DNA of 64,000 nucleotides, taken from NCBI GenBank assembly GCA_020632955.1, contig JACKEO010000022.1, positions 4,487-68,486 of the forward strand, read 5' to 3'. The notes under the pieces were generated by a model, which did no database searches, was not told the DNA's origin, and saw only the letters and a list, made by a program, of their open reading frames with translations. The DNA is from Alphaproteobacteria bacterium (GTDB lineage: Bacteria; Myxococcota_A; UBA796; GCA-2862545). The translations under genes were made by a program, and so were the position numbers. Below, piece after piece: positions 9,518 through 16,335 of this stretch (positions are counted from its first letter, which is position 1; each line of letters opens with the position of its first letter).

Positions 9518-9558
9518 ATAGCCCGAGAGCTATGGACCTTTCATAGGCCCGGGGCTAT
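9518..9558. promoter_or_regulatory. Twin palindromic operators of the toxin-antitoxin operon
   Basis: Two dyads of the form ATAGC-N6-GCTAT lie at 9518-9533 (ATAGCCCGAGAGCTAT) and 9543-9558 (ATAGGCCCGGGGCTAT, one arm base off). Their centres are 25 bp apart. They overlap the -35 and -10 elements of the promoter for the toxin gene. Paired operators bound by the XRE-type antitoxin are the usual arrangement in HigBA-type modules, so autorepression is inferred. Confidence 0.65.
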
Positions 9559-9561
9559 GCT
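9533..9561 (+). promoter_or_regulatory. Predicted sigma-70-type promoter of the toxin-antitoxin operon
   Basis: The -35 is TGGACC (9533-9538), then a 17-bp spacer, then -10 TATGCT (9556-9561). Transcription would start at about 9568, the A of the toxin ATG, so the toxin mRNA would be leaderless. No Shine-Dalgarno precedes that ATG, which fits. Confidence 0.5.
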
Positions 9562-9567
9562 CCCGCC

Positions 9568-9936
9568 ATGAGCTGGACCATCCTGTTCCACGACGACTTC
9601 GAGCCCGAGTTCCTCGCCCTCTCGGACGACGTGCAGGATGAGTTGCTTGCTCACGCCGAGGTCCTGGCCGAGTTCGGTCCCGCGCTCGGGCGCCTCCACG
9701 TCGACACGCTCTCGGGCTCGCGCCATGCGAACATGAAGGAGCTGCGCTTCAAGGCCGGCAACGGCGTCTGGCGCATCGCGTTCGCCTTCGATCCGGACCG
9801 CCGCGCGATCCTGCTCGTTGCGGGCGACAAGTCCGGCGTGTCCCAGGCTCGGTTCTACAAGACGCTGATCAAGACCGCTGACGCACGGTTCACGGGTTGG
9901 CTCGACGCCCTCCCCAAGCCGTCGAAGGAGCGCTGA
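9568..9936 (+). CDS. RelE/HigB-like toxin (phage-derived Gp49-like/DUF891)
   Basis: A 122-residue protein with the pattern of Gp49-like/HigB toxins: 'EFLAL..DVQDELLAHAEVL..FGP.LGRLHVDTL.GS', then 'NMKELRFKAGNGVWRIAFAFDP.R.AILLVAGDKSG' and 'FYKTLI'. Toxins of this RelE-fold family cut mRNA on the ribosome. The order toxin first, antitoxin second is typical of HigBA. The antitoxin ATG follows the toxin stop by one base. The lower GC at the 5' side and the location between gene remnants fit a horizontally acquired module. Confidence 0.88.
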   Translation: MSWTILFHDDFEPEFLALSDDVQDELLAHAEVLAEFGPALGRLHVDTLSGSRHANMKELRFKAGNGVWRIAFAFDPDRRAILLVAGDKSGVSQARFYKTLIKTADARFTGWLDALPKPSKER

Positions 9937-9937
9937 C

Positions 9938-10270
9938 ATGGCACGCACCCACAAGGACGTCCTCGAGAGCCTGCCCGCCGATCGGCGCGGCAAGGTGGCC
10001 GCGCGTGCGGCGGAGGTGCGGCGAGAGGTCGAGGGGCTCCGCGCCCTCCGGCTGCTCGCCGAGCGTACGCAGGAGCAGCTCGCCGAGAGCCTCGGCGTGA
10101 AGCAGCCGTCGGTCCACAAGATGGAGCGGCAGTCCGATCTCTACCTGTCGACGCTGCGGCGTTTCGTCGAGGCGGCAGGGGGAACGCTCGAGCTGGTGGT
10201 CACGCTGCCCGGCACCGGGCCGGTCCACCTGTCGGGGATCGGGGAGATCACGGAGGCGGATCCGGCCTGA
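9938..10270 (+). CDS. XRE-family antitoxin (HigA-like)
   Basis: A 110-residue protein. An XRE-type helix-turn-helix is visible at about residues 46-75 (TQEQLAESLGVKQPSVHKMERQ), with a helical N-terminal part and a short C-terminal strand region (GTLELVVTLPG). It starts one base after the toxin stop, so the two are co-translated. It is predicted to neutralise the toxin by direct binding and to repress the operon through the two ATAGC-N6-GCTAT sites upstream. 10271-10388 holds nothing recognisable. Confidence 0.88.
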   Translation: MARTHKDVLESLPADRRGKVAARAAEVRREVEGLRALRLLAERTQEQLAESLGVKQPSVHKMERQSDLYLSTLRRFVEAAGGTLELVVTLPGTGPVHLSGIGEITEADPA

Positions 10271-10388
10271 CCGTTGCAGCGGGACGGACGCCGTTCCCGT
10301 CGGGCGTCGCCCGCCCACGGTAAGCGAGGTTCGACCGTCCGCGCACGTAGCCCAGCGATGGACGTGGTGACGGGCCTCTCGGACGCTG

Positions 10389-10485
10389 GCCTACTCCACG
10401 TACCCCAACGCCTCCATCTCCTCCCTCCGCCGCGCATCCCCACCCCCCTTCCGCACCTCCGCCCTGTGCGCCGCGTGCGCCTCCG
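10389..10485. repeat. 97-bp direct repeat, copy 2
   Basis: The partner of 6812-6908, same orientation and identical. Here it forms the live 3' end of the sulfatase-like lipoprotein gene. The two copies bracket about 3.5 kb carrying the VWA lipoprotein, two remnants and the toxin-antitoxin operon. Confidence 0.93.
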
Positions 10486-11764
10486 CCAGCGCTCGCAGCT
10501 GCTCCACGCCCTGCCCCGCCGCCGGCGACGGCCGCCGCTCCCCGGGGTCGTCGTCGAGGTCGTAGGCCACCACCTCGCCGGCGCGCGCGACCAGCTTGCG
10601 GTCCTCGTCGGTCCAGAGGGCCACGGCGTCGGCGCAGGGGCGCGGGTCGGTGACGCGGGCCTCGCTCATCGAGACCACGGGGACGTCGGCGCCCAGGGCT
10701 CCGTCGCGCAGCAGGTGGAAGACCTGGGTGGTGCTGATGGGGTCGGGCAGGTCGAGGGGCTGCTCGCGGCCCGGCTCGTACACCAGCAGGGGCACGCGGG
10801 TGACGGGTTCCCACGGGAAGCAGCCGTGGCGGAGCATGCCCTTGTCGCCGAGGAACTCGCCGTGGTCGGAGGTGACCACGAGGCGGAAGGGGCCCTCGAG
10901 CCAGCCCGTGGCACGCAACGTCGTCATGGCGAGGCGCAGGTTCTGGTCGGCGCGGGCCACGCCGTAGTCGTAGCCGTCCTTCACCGCCTGCTCGTAGGCG
11001 GTGGCCTCGTCGCGGGGGAGCTCGCCGCGGAGGTAGCGCTGGAAGGTGCCCTCACGACCCGTGGGGTGGGGGTCGTAGACCAGCGCGTCGCGCGGGGTGA
11101 GCCACGCCACGTCGAGGGGGATCTCGGGGAAGGGGTCGTGGGCGTCGAAGATGTTGAGGACGAGGAAGAGGGGCTTGTCGCGGGCCAGGCGCTCCAGCGC
11201 ATTGCGCAGCACGGCGTCGAGGTCGGCGCCCCGCCAGGCGGTGAGGTTGCCGGCCACCACGGCCTCGTCGAAGCCCCGCTGCAGGCCGCTGCGCTGGTTG
11301 AGCGTGGGGTTCGCGCTCACCAGCAGGGACTGGTAGCCGCGCTCCCCCAGCTGCTCGGCGAGGGTGGGCAGGTCGGCCGCCATGGGGCGGTCCATCGCGT
11401 CGCTGCCGTGCTCCGCCACCGTGCGACCCGTGAACATCGAGGCGTGGGAGGGCACGGTCCAGGTGCCGGGCGTGCGCGCGGCGCAGGTGTAGGTGACCGG
11501 CCCGGCGCGCTTGCCCAGGGTCTCCAGGTAGGGCGTGGTGGGCCGCTCGTACCCGCAGAGGCTGGTGTGGTCGGCGCGCACCGTGTCGAGCACCACGAGC
11601 ACCAGCGTGGGGGCGTCGAAGCGACGCTCGGCGCGGCTGCGCTTGCGGGGACGGGCGGCGGGGGCCTCCACGGGCGCGGCCACCTCGGGCGCTGGGGGCG
11701 CCCCTCCACAGCCGTCGCCGCAGCCGGACAGCAGCAGGGCGGTGGCGAGGGCAGCGGCGCGCAT
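10391..11764 (-). CDS. Sulfatase-superfamily lipoprotein with Thr at the nucleophile position
   Basis: A 457-residue protein with lipobox LSGC (Cys15). The start is the ATG preceded by GGAGG seven bases away. The alkaline-phosphatase/sulfatase fold is shown by 'VVLDTVRADH' (about residues 57-66), 'TVPSHASMFTGR' (about 103-114) and 'TSDHGEFLGDKG'. The position that is Cys or Ser in formylglycine sulfatases is Thr103 here, so the classic CxPxR maturation motif is absent. It is more likely a phosphoesterase or phosphotransferase-like member, or a sulfatase-fold protein of other activity, acting outside the cytoplasmic membrane. Its 3' end is duplicated at 6812. comF lies 47 bp upstream on the same strand. 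Confidence 0.82.
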   Translation of the reverse strand: MRAAALATALLLSGCGDGCGGAPPAPEVAAPVEAPAARPRKRSRAERRFDAPTLVLVVLDTVRADHTSLCGYERPTTPYLETLGKRAGPVTYTCAARTPGTWTVPSHASMFTGRTVAEHGSDAMDRPMAADLPTLAEQLGERGYQSLLVSANPTLNQRSGLQRGFDEAVVAGNLTAWRGADLDAVLRNALERLARDKPLFLVLNIFDAHDPFPEIPLDVAWLTPRDALVYDPHPTGREGTFQRYLRGELPRDEATAYEQAVKDGYDYGVARADQNLRLAMTTLRATGWLEGPFRLVVTSDHGEFLGDKGMLRHGCFPWEPVTRVPLLVYEPGREQPLDLPDPISTTQVFHLLRDGALGADVPVVSMSEARVTDPRPCADAVALWTDEDRKLVARAGEVVAYDLDDDPGERRPSPAAGQGVEQLRALAEAHAAHRAEVRKGGGDARRREEMEALGYVE

Positions 11765-11811
11765 GGACGTCCTCCGGGTCCTGTCTGGCCCGTGGGGGCC
11801 GTGGGAGCCAG

Positions 11812-12429
11812 TCAGCGGCGGGTGCGACGCCGGGCCACCACGCACACGGTGACCAGCCACACCCGCTGGGCCCCGCTCCCCAGCAGCTCGCGCACGCAGG
11901 CATCGGCCGTGGCGCCGGTGGTGAGCACGTCGTCCACGAGCAGCACCAGGCCCCCCGGCGACACCTCGGCGCGCACCTTGCCCACGAGGTTGCGACGGCG
12001 CGCGGTGCGGTCGAGGGTGGCCTGCCGTGCGCCGGCCTTGCGGGTGAGCGCGTGCACCACGGGCAGGTCGTGGGCGCGCCCCAGGGCCTCGGCGAACACG
12101 GCCGCGGGCGCGAAGCCGCGGCGCACCCGGCTGGCGACGGTGCTGGGAGCGGGGACCACCGCGGTGAACGGCGCGTCGCGCATCACGGGCGCCAGCCGCC
12201 GCGCGAGGAGCTCGCCCAGCAGCACCGCCACCTCGCGGTCGGCCTTCACCTTGGCGTGGCGGAGGGCCTGGCCGAGCGGGTCGTCGTAGCGGGCCAGCGT
12301 CCACGCGCCGGCGAGTCCGCGCACGTACAGGCGGGGCCGCGCCGGCACCACCGCCCGGCAGGCGCGGCAGAGGCGCCCTTCGCCCACCGCGCCGCAGCCG
12401 ACGCACAGCGAGGGCCAGAGCCAGTCCAC
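11812..12429 (-). CDS. comF: ComF family phosphoribosyltransferase-like protein
   Basis: A 205-residue protein. Two N-terminal CxxC pairs (Cys9/12 and Cys21/24) form the zinc site of ComF. The C-terminal PRTase domain carries the PRPP-loop 'LLVDDVLTTGAT' (about residues 160-172), and 'VVPAPSTVASRVRRGF' is also typical. The length is normal for the family. ComF is needed for uptake of transforming DNA in naturally competent bacteria; the enzymatic substrate is not settled. comEC is in this window at 40581, so both are consistent with a DNA-uptake system, although many non-competent bacteria also keep comF. Confidence 0.92.
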   Translation of the reverse strand: MDWLWPSLCVGCGAVGEGRLCRACRAVVPARPRLYVRGLAGAWTLARYDDPLGQALRHAKVKADREVAVLLGELLARRLAPVMRDAPFTAVVPAPSTVASRVRRGFAPAAVFAEALGRAHDLPVVHALTRKAGARQATLDRTARRRNLVGKVRAEVSPGGLVLLVDDVLTTGATADACVRELLGSGAQRVWLVTVCVVARRRTRR

Positions 12430-12510
12430 CGGGACCTCCCACCCCGTCCTGCGCCAGGGCGCGCAGGCGGTCGAGGAAGCCCGGGGGGCGTGGTGCTCAG
12501 CGGGGCGAGC

Positions 12511-13119
12511 TCAGTTGTCCTTCGTGAAGTTCATCGTGCCGCTCGCGAACACGCCGCCGGCGCCGTCGTCCATCTCGTAGGTCAGGTCGATGGCCGTGGG
12601 GGTGGCCGTGCCGGTGAAGGTCATGTCGCCCGGGAGCAGGGGCGGCGAGGCCATGCCGTTCACGGTGCCGTCCGACGCGAAGGTGAGGCTGAAGTCGCCG
12701 AAGAGGCTGTCGCCCGTCACCGACACGGTGAGCTCGGTGCTCGTGTAGGGGCCGGTCAGCGAGATGAGGGGCGGATCGCCCCCGTTGAAGACGTTGCCGT
12801 TCAGGTCGAGCCCGAAGGTGGCTTCCTTCTTGTCCTGGTCGATGCCGATCGACAGGGTGGCGTCGCCGGTGGAGCTGAAGGTGGTGTTCATCCACGTGCC
12901 CGACCAGCCGCCGGCGTAGGCGGTGGGGCTGGTGCCGGTGTCGGAGGTGTCCTCGGTGTCCGAGGTGTCGCCCGAGTCGGCGGTGTCACCGGTGTCGGAG
13001 CTGTCGCCGCCCACGTCGGTGTCGCTCGAGTCGGTGGTGTCCTTGCCGTCGCCCGTGCTGCAGGCGGCGACCAGCGCCAGGGCGCCGACGGTGGTGACCA
13101 GGTGGCGGCACGCGTGCAT
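12511..13119 (-). CDS. Lipoprotein with Asp/Ser/Thr linker and beta-rich domain
   Basis: A 202-residue protein starting at the ATG with GGAGG upstream (MHACRH). The signal peptide ends at VAAC. A linker of about 45 residues rich in Ser, Asp, Thr and Gly (DSSDTDVGGDSSDTGDT) follows. The rest is a beta-strand-rich domain with many Gly, Thr and Phe, such as 'GGWSGTWMNTTFSSTGDATLSIGID' split across strands. It resembles lipocalin-like or similar barrels in composition, but I cannot name a family. It is predicted to be anchored at the cell surface. A longer in-frame start at 13167 lacks a Shine-Dalgarno and would put residues ahead of the signal peptide, so I rejected it. Confidence 0.78.
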   Translation of the reverse strand: MHACRHLVTTVGALALVAACSTGDGKDTTDSSDTDVGGDSSDTGDTADSGDTSDTEDTSDTGTSPTAYAGGWSGTWMNTTFSSTGDATLSIGIDQDKKEATFGLDLNGNVFNGGDPPLISLTGPYTSTELTVSVTGDSLFGDFSLTFASDGTVNGMASPPLLPGDMTFTGTATPTAIDLTYEMDDGAGGVFASGTMNFTKDN

Positions 13120-13226
13120 GTCTCCTCCCCGAGGCACCTGCGGGCGCCCCCGGGAGGAATCGTACACCGCGCGACCGACTTGACCTCGTCGGCCCCGTCG
13201 CCTCGTGTCGCGGACGCGACCTCAGC

Positions 13227-14381
13227 TCACCACGTGAGCGCGCTGTGGGTGACGATCCAGGACTTCTGCGCGCCCTCGAAGCGGGTGTCGAAGCCCTGCC
13301 GCTGGGTGGCGTGCCAGCCGGCGACCTCGGACTCCGAGAGGGGCTCGTCGCTCGTGACCACGCTGATCTCGCCGGTGCCCTTGCAGCCCTTGGCGTCGGC
13401 GGGCTGCCAGGCGGCCTCCACCTTGGCGGGGGCGTCGGCGGCCACGGTGTCGGGCCACGCGGTGCCGGGGTGGATCAGCGAGCCGAGGTGGAGCACGCCG
13501 CGGGTCTTGCCGTTCTTGCAGGTGATCGCCTCGGTGAGCGCCACCCCGTAGGTGTAGCCGTCGGCGGTGCGCACGTCGGGCCAGGCGTGCTGGGCGATGG
13601 ACTCCGAGGCCTCGGCGGCGCCCAGGGCGGCGAGCGTGCCGCGCGCGCGATCGAGGGAGCGGCGCGACAGCCCGGGGGCGGCGGCCACGAGGGCCTCGGC
13701 GGCGGCGCTGGCGGCCTCGGCGTCCATGCCCCCGTCCATCGACCCCACGCGGGCGGCGTCGCCGAAGACGCCGACGAGCAGGGCCTGCTCCTCCTCGTCG
13801 GCGGCCTCGGCCAGGTAGCCGGCGATGACGGGCACGGCGGCGGCGCCCAGGTTGCGGGCGTACACCTCGAGCACGGCGACGAAGCCGGTGCGCTGGCGAC
13901 CCGACTTGGGGATCTCGTCGGAGGTGAGCGCCGTGGTGAGCAGCTGCTGGATCTCGGGCGTGCGGCAGGCGTCCAGGCCCCGGTACCAGCGCTCCTCCCA
14001 GAACTGGGCGCCGAGATCGGCGTGGGAGCTGACGAAGAAGGAGGCCACGGCGGGCTCGGTGGCGCAGGCCCCGCCGAGCTTGTTCACCAGGCGGCTGCGG
14101 CTGTCGGGGGTCTCCTCGGCGATCCAGGCGCGCACGTCGGCGGCTGCGCCCACCTTGATGGCCGCCACGAGCGCGGGGATGGCGGTGTTGTCGGCCACCA
14201 TGCGCTTCATGTGGGAGGCGGCGGCCTTCTTGCCGCGCTTGGCGTCGCAGGAGGCCAGGGCCACGTAGGCCTCGGCCATGCCCGACGGCGGCGCCTCCAT
14301 CACGGCCTTCTCGAGGGCCTTGGCGTCGCAGGGGTCGCCGGCCTGGGCGAGGGACGACAGGAGCAGCAGGGTGGGGGTCAT
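13227..14381 (-). CDS. Secreted protein of unknown function with helical repeats
   Basis: A 384-residue protein with an N-terminal signal peptide (MTPTLLLLSSLAQAG) and a GGAGG site six bases before the ATG. Residues 20-270 are alanine-rich helices with the spacing of HEAT-like repeats ('AIPALVAAIKVGAAADVRAWIAEE', 'VPVIAGYLAEAADEEEQALLVGVFGDAA'). The last 110 residues look beta-rich and contain paired Cys in 'ITCKNGKTRG' and 'KGCKGTG'. No catalytic motif was seen. A periplasmic or surface scaffold role is a guess. It lies 79 bp downstream of the FAH-family gene on the same strand. Confidence 0.75.
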   Translation of the reverse strand: MTPTLLLLSSLAQAGDPCDAKALEKAVMEAPPSGMAEAYVALASCDAKRGKKAAASHMKRMVADNTAIPALVAAIKVGAAADVRAWIAEETPDSRSRLVNKLGGACATEPAVASFFVSSHADLGAQFWEERWYRGLDACRTPEIQQLLTTALTSDEIPKSGRQRTGFVAVLEVYARNLGAAAVPVIAGYLAEAADEEEQALLVGVFGDAARVGSMDGGMDAEAASAAAEALVAAAPGLSRRSLDRARGTLAALGAAEASESIAQHAWPDVRTADGYTYGVALTEAITCKNGKTRGVLHLGSLIHPGTAWPDTVAADAPAKVEAAWQPADAKGCKGTGEISVVTSDEPLSESEVAGWHATQRQGFDTRFEGAQKSWIVTHSALTW

Positions 14382-14460
14382 GGGCAGCCTCCGCAGCGCG
14401 CCGGACCCGCCGCAGGGCCCGGCTGTTCCGTGCGGGACTAACCCTGGCGGGGCGGCGCGC

Positions 14461-15150
14461 TCACGCGATGGTGACCGCGAGCTGCCCCACGCCCTCGATG
14501 TGGCCGCGCAGCTCGTCGCCCGGCACCACCGGCCCCACGCCCTCGGGCGTGCCGGTGAAGACCAGATCGCCGGCGCGCAGCGTCATCAGCGTGGAGAGCT
14601 CGGCCAGCAGGGCCGGGATGGGCCACGTCATCTGCGACAGGTCGGCGTCCTGGCGCACCTGGCCGTTCACTTCCAGGCGCAGGCGCCCCGACGTGAGCCG
14701 ACCCACCCGCGTCGCCGGCACCACCGCGCCGACGATCGCGGCGGCGTCGAAGTCCTTGGCCGAGGCCCACGGACCGCCCTTCGCCTTCGCGGCGGCCTGC
14801 AGGTCGCGCCGGGTCATGTCGAGCCCCACGGCGTAGCCCCACACGAGGTCCCAGGCGTCGGCCACCGGCACGTCGCGGCCGCCGGCCCCCAGGCACAGCA
14901 CCAGCTCCAGCTCGTGGTGCAGGTCGTGCGTGCGCGGCGGGTAGGGCATCGCCACCGGGCCCGGCGCGGCCAGCAGGGCGTCGGGCGACTTGGTGAAGTG
15001 GATCGGCCGCGCGCCGGGGTCGCCCATCTCGGCGGCGTGGGCGGCGTAGTTCTTGCCGATGCACAGGATGCGGCGGACGCCCACCACCCCGTCGTCGCCG
15101 GCGACGGGCAGGGTGGGCCAGGACTGGGGACGGGGCGGCTGCACGGGCAC
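14461..15150 (-). CDS. Fumarylacetoacetate hydrolase family protein
   Basis: A 229-residue single-domain FAH-fold protein. Recognisable motifs are 'RRILCIGKNYAAHAAEMG', the metal-binding 'HHELELVLCLG', 'GYAVGLDMTRRDLQ', 'KDFDAAAIVG' and 'GDLVFTGTPEGVGPV'. Small FAH proteins of this type act as acylpyruvase, oxaloacetate decarboxylase or beta-diketone hydrolase; the substrate cannot be read from the sequence. It starts at a GTG 36 bp after alkB on the same strand, so it is probably co-transcribed with the alkane monooxygenase. A link to degradation of hydroxylated products is inference only. Confidence 0.88.
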   Translation of the reverse strand: MPVQPPRPQSWPTLPVAGDDGVVGVRRILCIGKNYAAHAAEMGDPGARPIHFTKSPDALLAAPGPVAMPYPPRTHDLHHELELVLCLGAGGRDVPVADAWDLVWGYAVGLDMTRRDLQAAAKAKGGPWASAKDFDAAAIVGAVVPATRVGRLTSGRLRLEVNGQVRQDADLSQMTWPIPALLAELSTLMTLRAGDLVFTGTPEGVGPVVPGDELRGHIEGVGQLAVTIA

Positions 15151-15186
15151 CTCGGACCGCTGACCTACGCCGCGCCCGCAGCCTCG

Positions 15187-16251
15187 TCACGCCGCCTGGG
15201 TCTGCGTGCCGAAGCGCTCCTCCCAGGCCGTGAGCTCGGGCTCCATCACCGCGCGGAACAGCGGCGGTACCAGCGCGAGCAGCACCATCGCCGGGTAGCC
15301 GGCAGGCAGCTGGGGGGCCTCGGCGTGGTGGCGGAGCACCTGGTAGGGGCGCGTGCTGTGGGCGTGGTGGTCGGCGTGGCGGGTGAGCTCGTGCAGCAGC
15401 ACGCGGCCCGCGGGACGCTCGCTGTTCCAGGAGTGGTGGGGCCGCACGCGCTCGTAGGCCCCACGATCGGTGCGCTGGCGCACGAGGCCGTAGTGCTCCA
15501 CGTAGTTGACGGTCTCCAGCAGCAGGAAGCCCAGCGTGGCAGCCACGGCGAAGCCGGCGAGGGCCACGGGGCCGCCGATCAGGCCGACGATCGCGACCAG
15601 CACGGCCTGCCCGGCCAGCAGCCGCACCAGCTCGTTCTGCCAGCTCCACCAGGGCAGGCCCAGGCGCTCGAGGCGCGTGGACTCCAGCGCCCAGGCGCTG
15701 CGCCACGACCCGGGCACGGCGCGCGCCCAGAAGGCGTACACCGACTCGCCCCGCCGCGCGCTGGCGGGATCCTCGGGCGTGGCCACCCGTCGGTGGTGGC
15801 CGCGGTTGTGCTCGACGAAGAAGTGCACGTAGAGGCTGGTGGCCAGCAGCACCTTGGCGAGGAGCTGCTCGCCGGGGTGGCGACGATGGCCCAGCTCGTG
15901 GGCCACGTTGATGCCGTACACGCCGCAGGCGATGCCCATGGTGGCCACCGTGCCCGCCAGCTCCCAGGCCGGCATGGCCACGGTGCCCAGCCGCCAGGCG
16001 AAGGTGGCGAGCAGGGCCAGCTGCAGGGGCACCACGGCCCACAGCAGCGCGGCGTAGCGGGGGTCGGCGAGCGCCTCCGCCTCCGCCTCGGCGTCCAGGT
16101 TCGCCGTGCTGCCCGCATCGAGCTGGTCGAGCACCGGCACCAGGCCGAAGGTGAGCAGCGGCATGGTCCAGGTCCACGCGCCGCCCACGGTGGTGGCCAG
16201 GAAGGCCGGCACGAACAGCGCGAGGGGCGTGAGGAAGACGAGCGGTCGCAT
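15187..16251 (-). CDS. alkB: Alkane 1-monooxygenase (AlkB-like, membrane diiron)
   Basis: A 354-residue polytopic membrane protein with all four histidine boxes of AlkB: HELGH (118-122), EHNRGHH (147-153), NYVEHYG (249-255) and RHADHHA (291-297). Their order, spacing and total length fit AlkB and not the fatty-acid desaturases. It hydroxylates the terminal carbon of n-alkanes using two irons, O2 and electrons from rubredoxin; no rubredoxin gene is in the window. The start is ATG with GGAGG five bases upstream. The promoter region carries a perfect 10-bp palindrome, so regulation by an alkane- or acyl-responsive repressor is plausible. A related XylM-type hydroxylase is the main alternative. 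Confidence 0.9.
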   Translation of the reverse strand: MRPLVFLTPLALFVPAFLATTVGGAWTWTMPLLTFGLVPVLDQLDAGSTANLDAEAEAEALADPRYAALLWAVVPLQLALLATFAWRLGTVAMPAWELAGTVATMGIACGVYGINVAHELGHRRHPGEQLLAKVLLATSLYVHFFVEHNRGHHRRVATPEDPASARRGESVYAFWARAVPGSWRSAWALESTRLERLGLPWWSWQNELVRLLAGQAVLVAIVGLIGGPVALAGFAVAATLGFLLLETVNYVEHYGLVRQRTDRGAYERVRPHHSWNSERPAGRVLLHELTRHADHHAHSTRPYQVLRHHAEAPQLPAGYPAMVLLALVPPLFRAVMEPELTAWEERFGTQTQAA

Positions 16252-16268
16252 GGGACCTCCATGGATGC

Positions 16269-16278
16269 CGAACGTTCG
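16269..16278. promoter_or_regulatory. Palindromic operator candidate upstream of alkB
   Basis: CGAACGTTCG is a perfect 10-bp palindrome 17 bp upstream of the alkB start codon, just downstream of the predicted -10. The position suits a TetR-like or other dimeric repressor. No regulator gene is adjacent. Confidence 0.45.
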
Positions 16279-16281
16279 TTA

Positions 16282-16311
16282 TGTATAGATCGATCCGAGG
16301 ACCCTCCGCAA
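16282..16311 (-). promoter_or_regulatory. Predicted alkB promoter
   Basis: On the minus strand, -35 TTGCGG (16306-16311), an 18-bp spacer and -10 TATACA (16282-16287). The stretch is clearly A/T-richer than its surroundings and sits in the only gap (84 bp) between alkB and the upstream SGNH gene. Confidence 0.45.
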
Positions 16312-16335
16312 GCGCGGCGTCGCGGACGCGCGACC

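Noticed and set aside
6812..10485. 97-bp repeats as attL/attR of an integrated element
   Set aside because: No integrase or tRNA target is present and weaker similarity continues past one edge, which fits a paralog better. Kept as one option in the finding.
10274..12289. Plus-strand open frame of 671 codons across the sulfatase-like and comF genes
   Set aside because: Antisense shadow of two well-supported genes.
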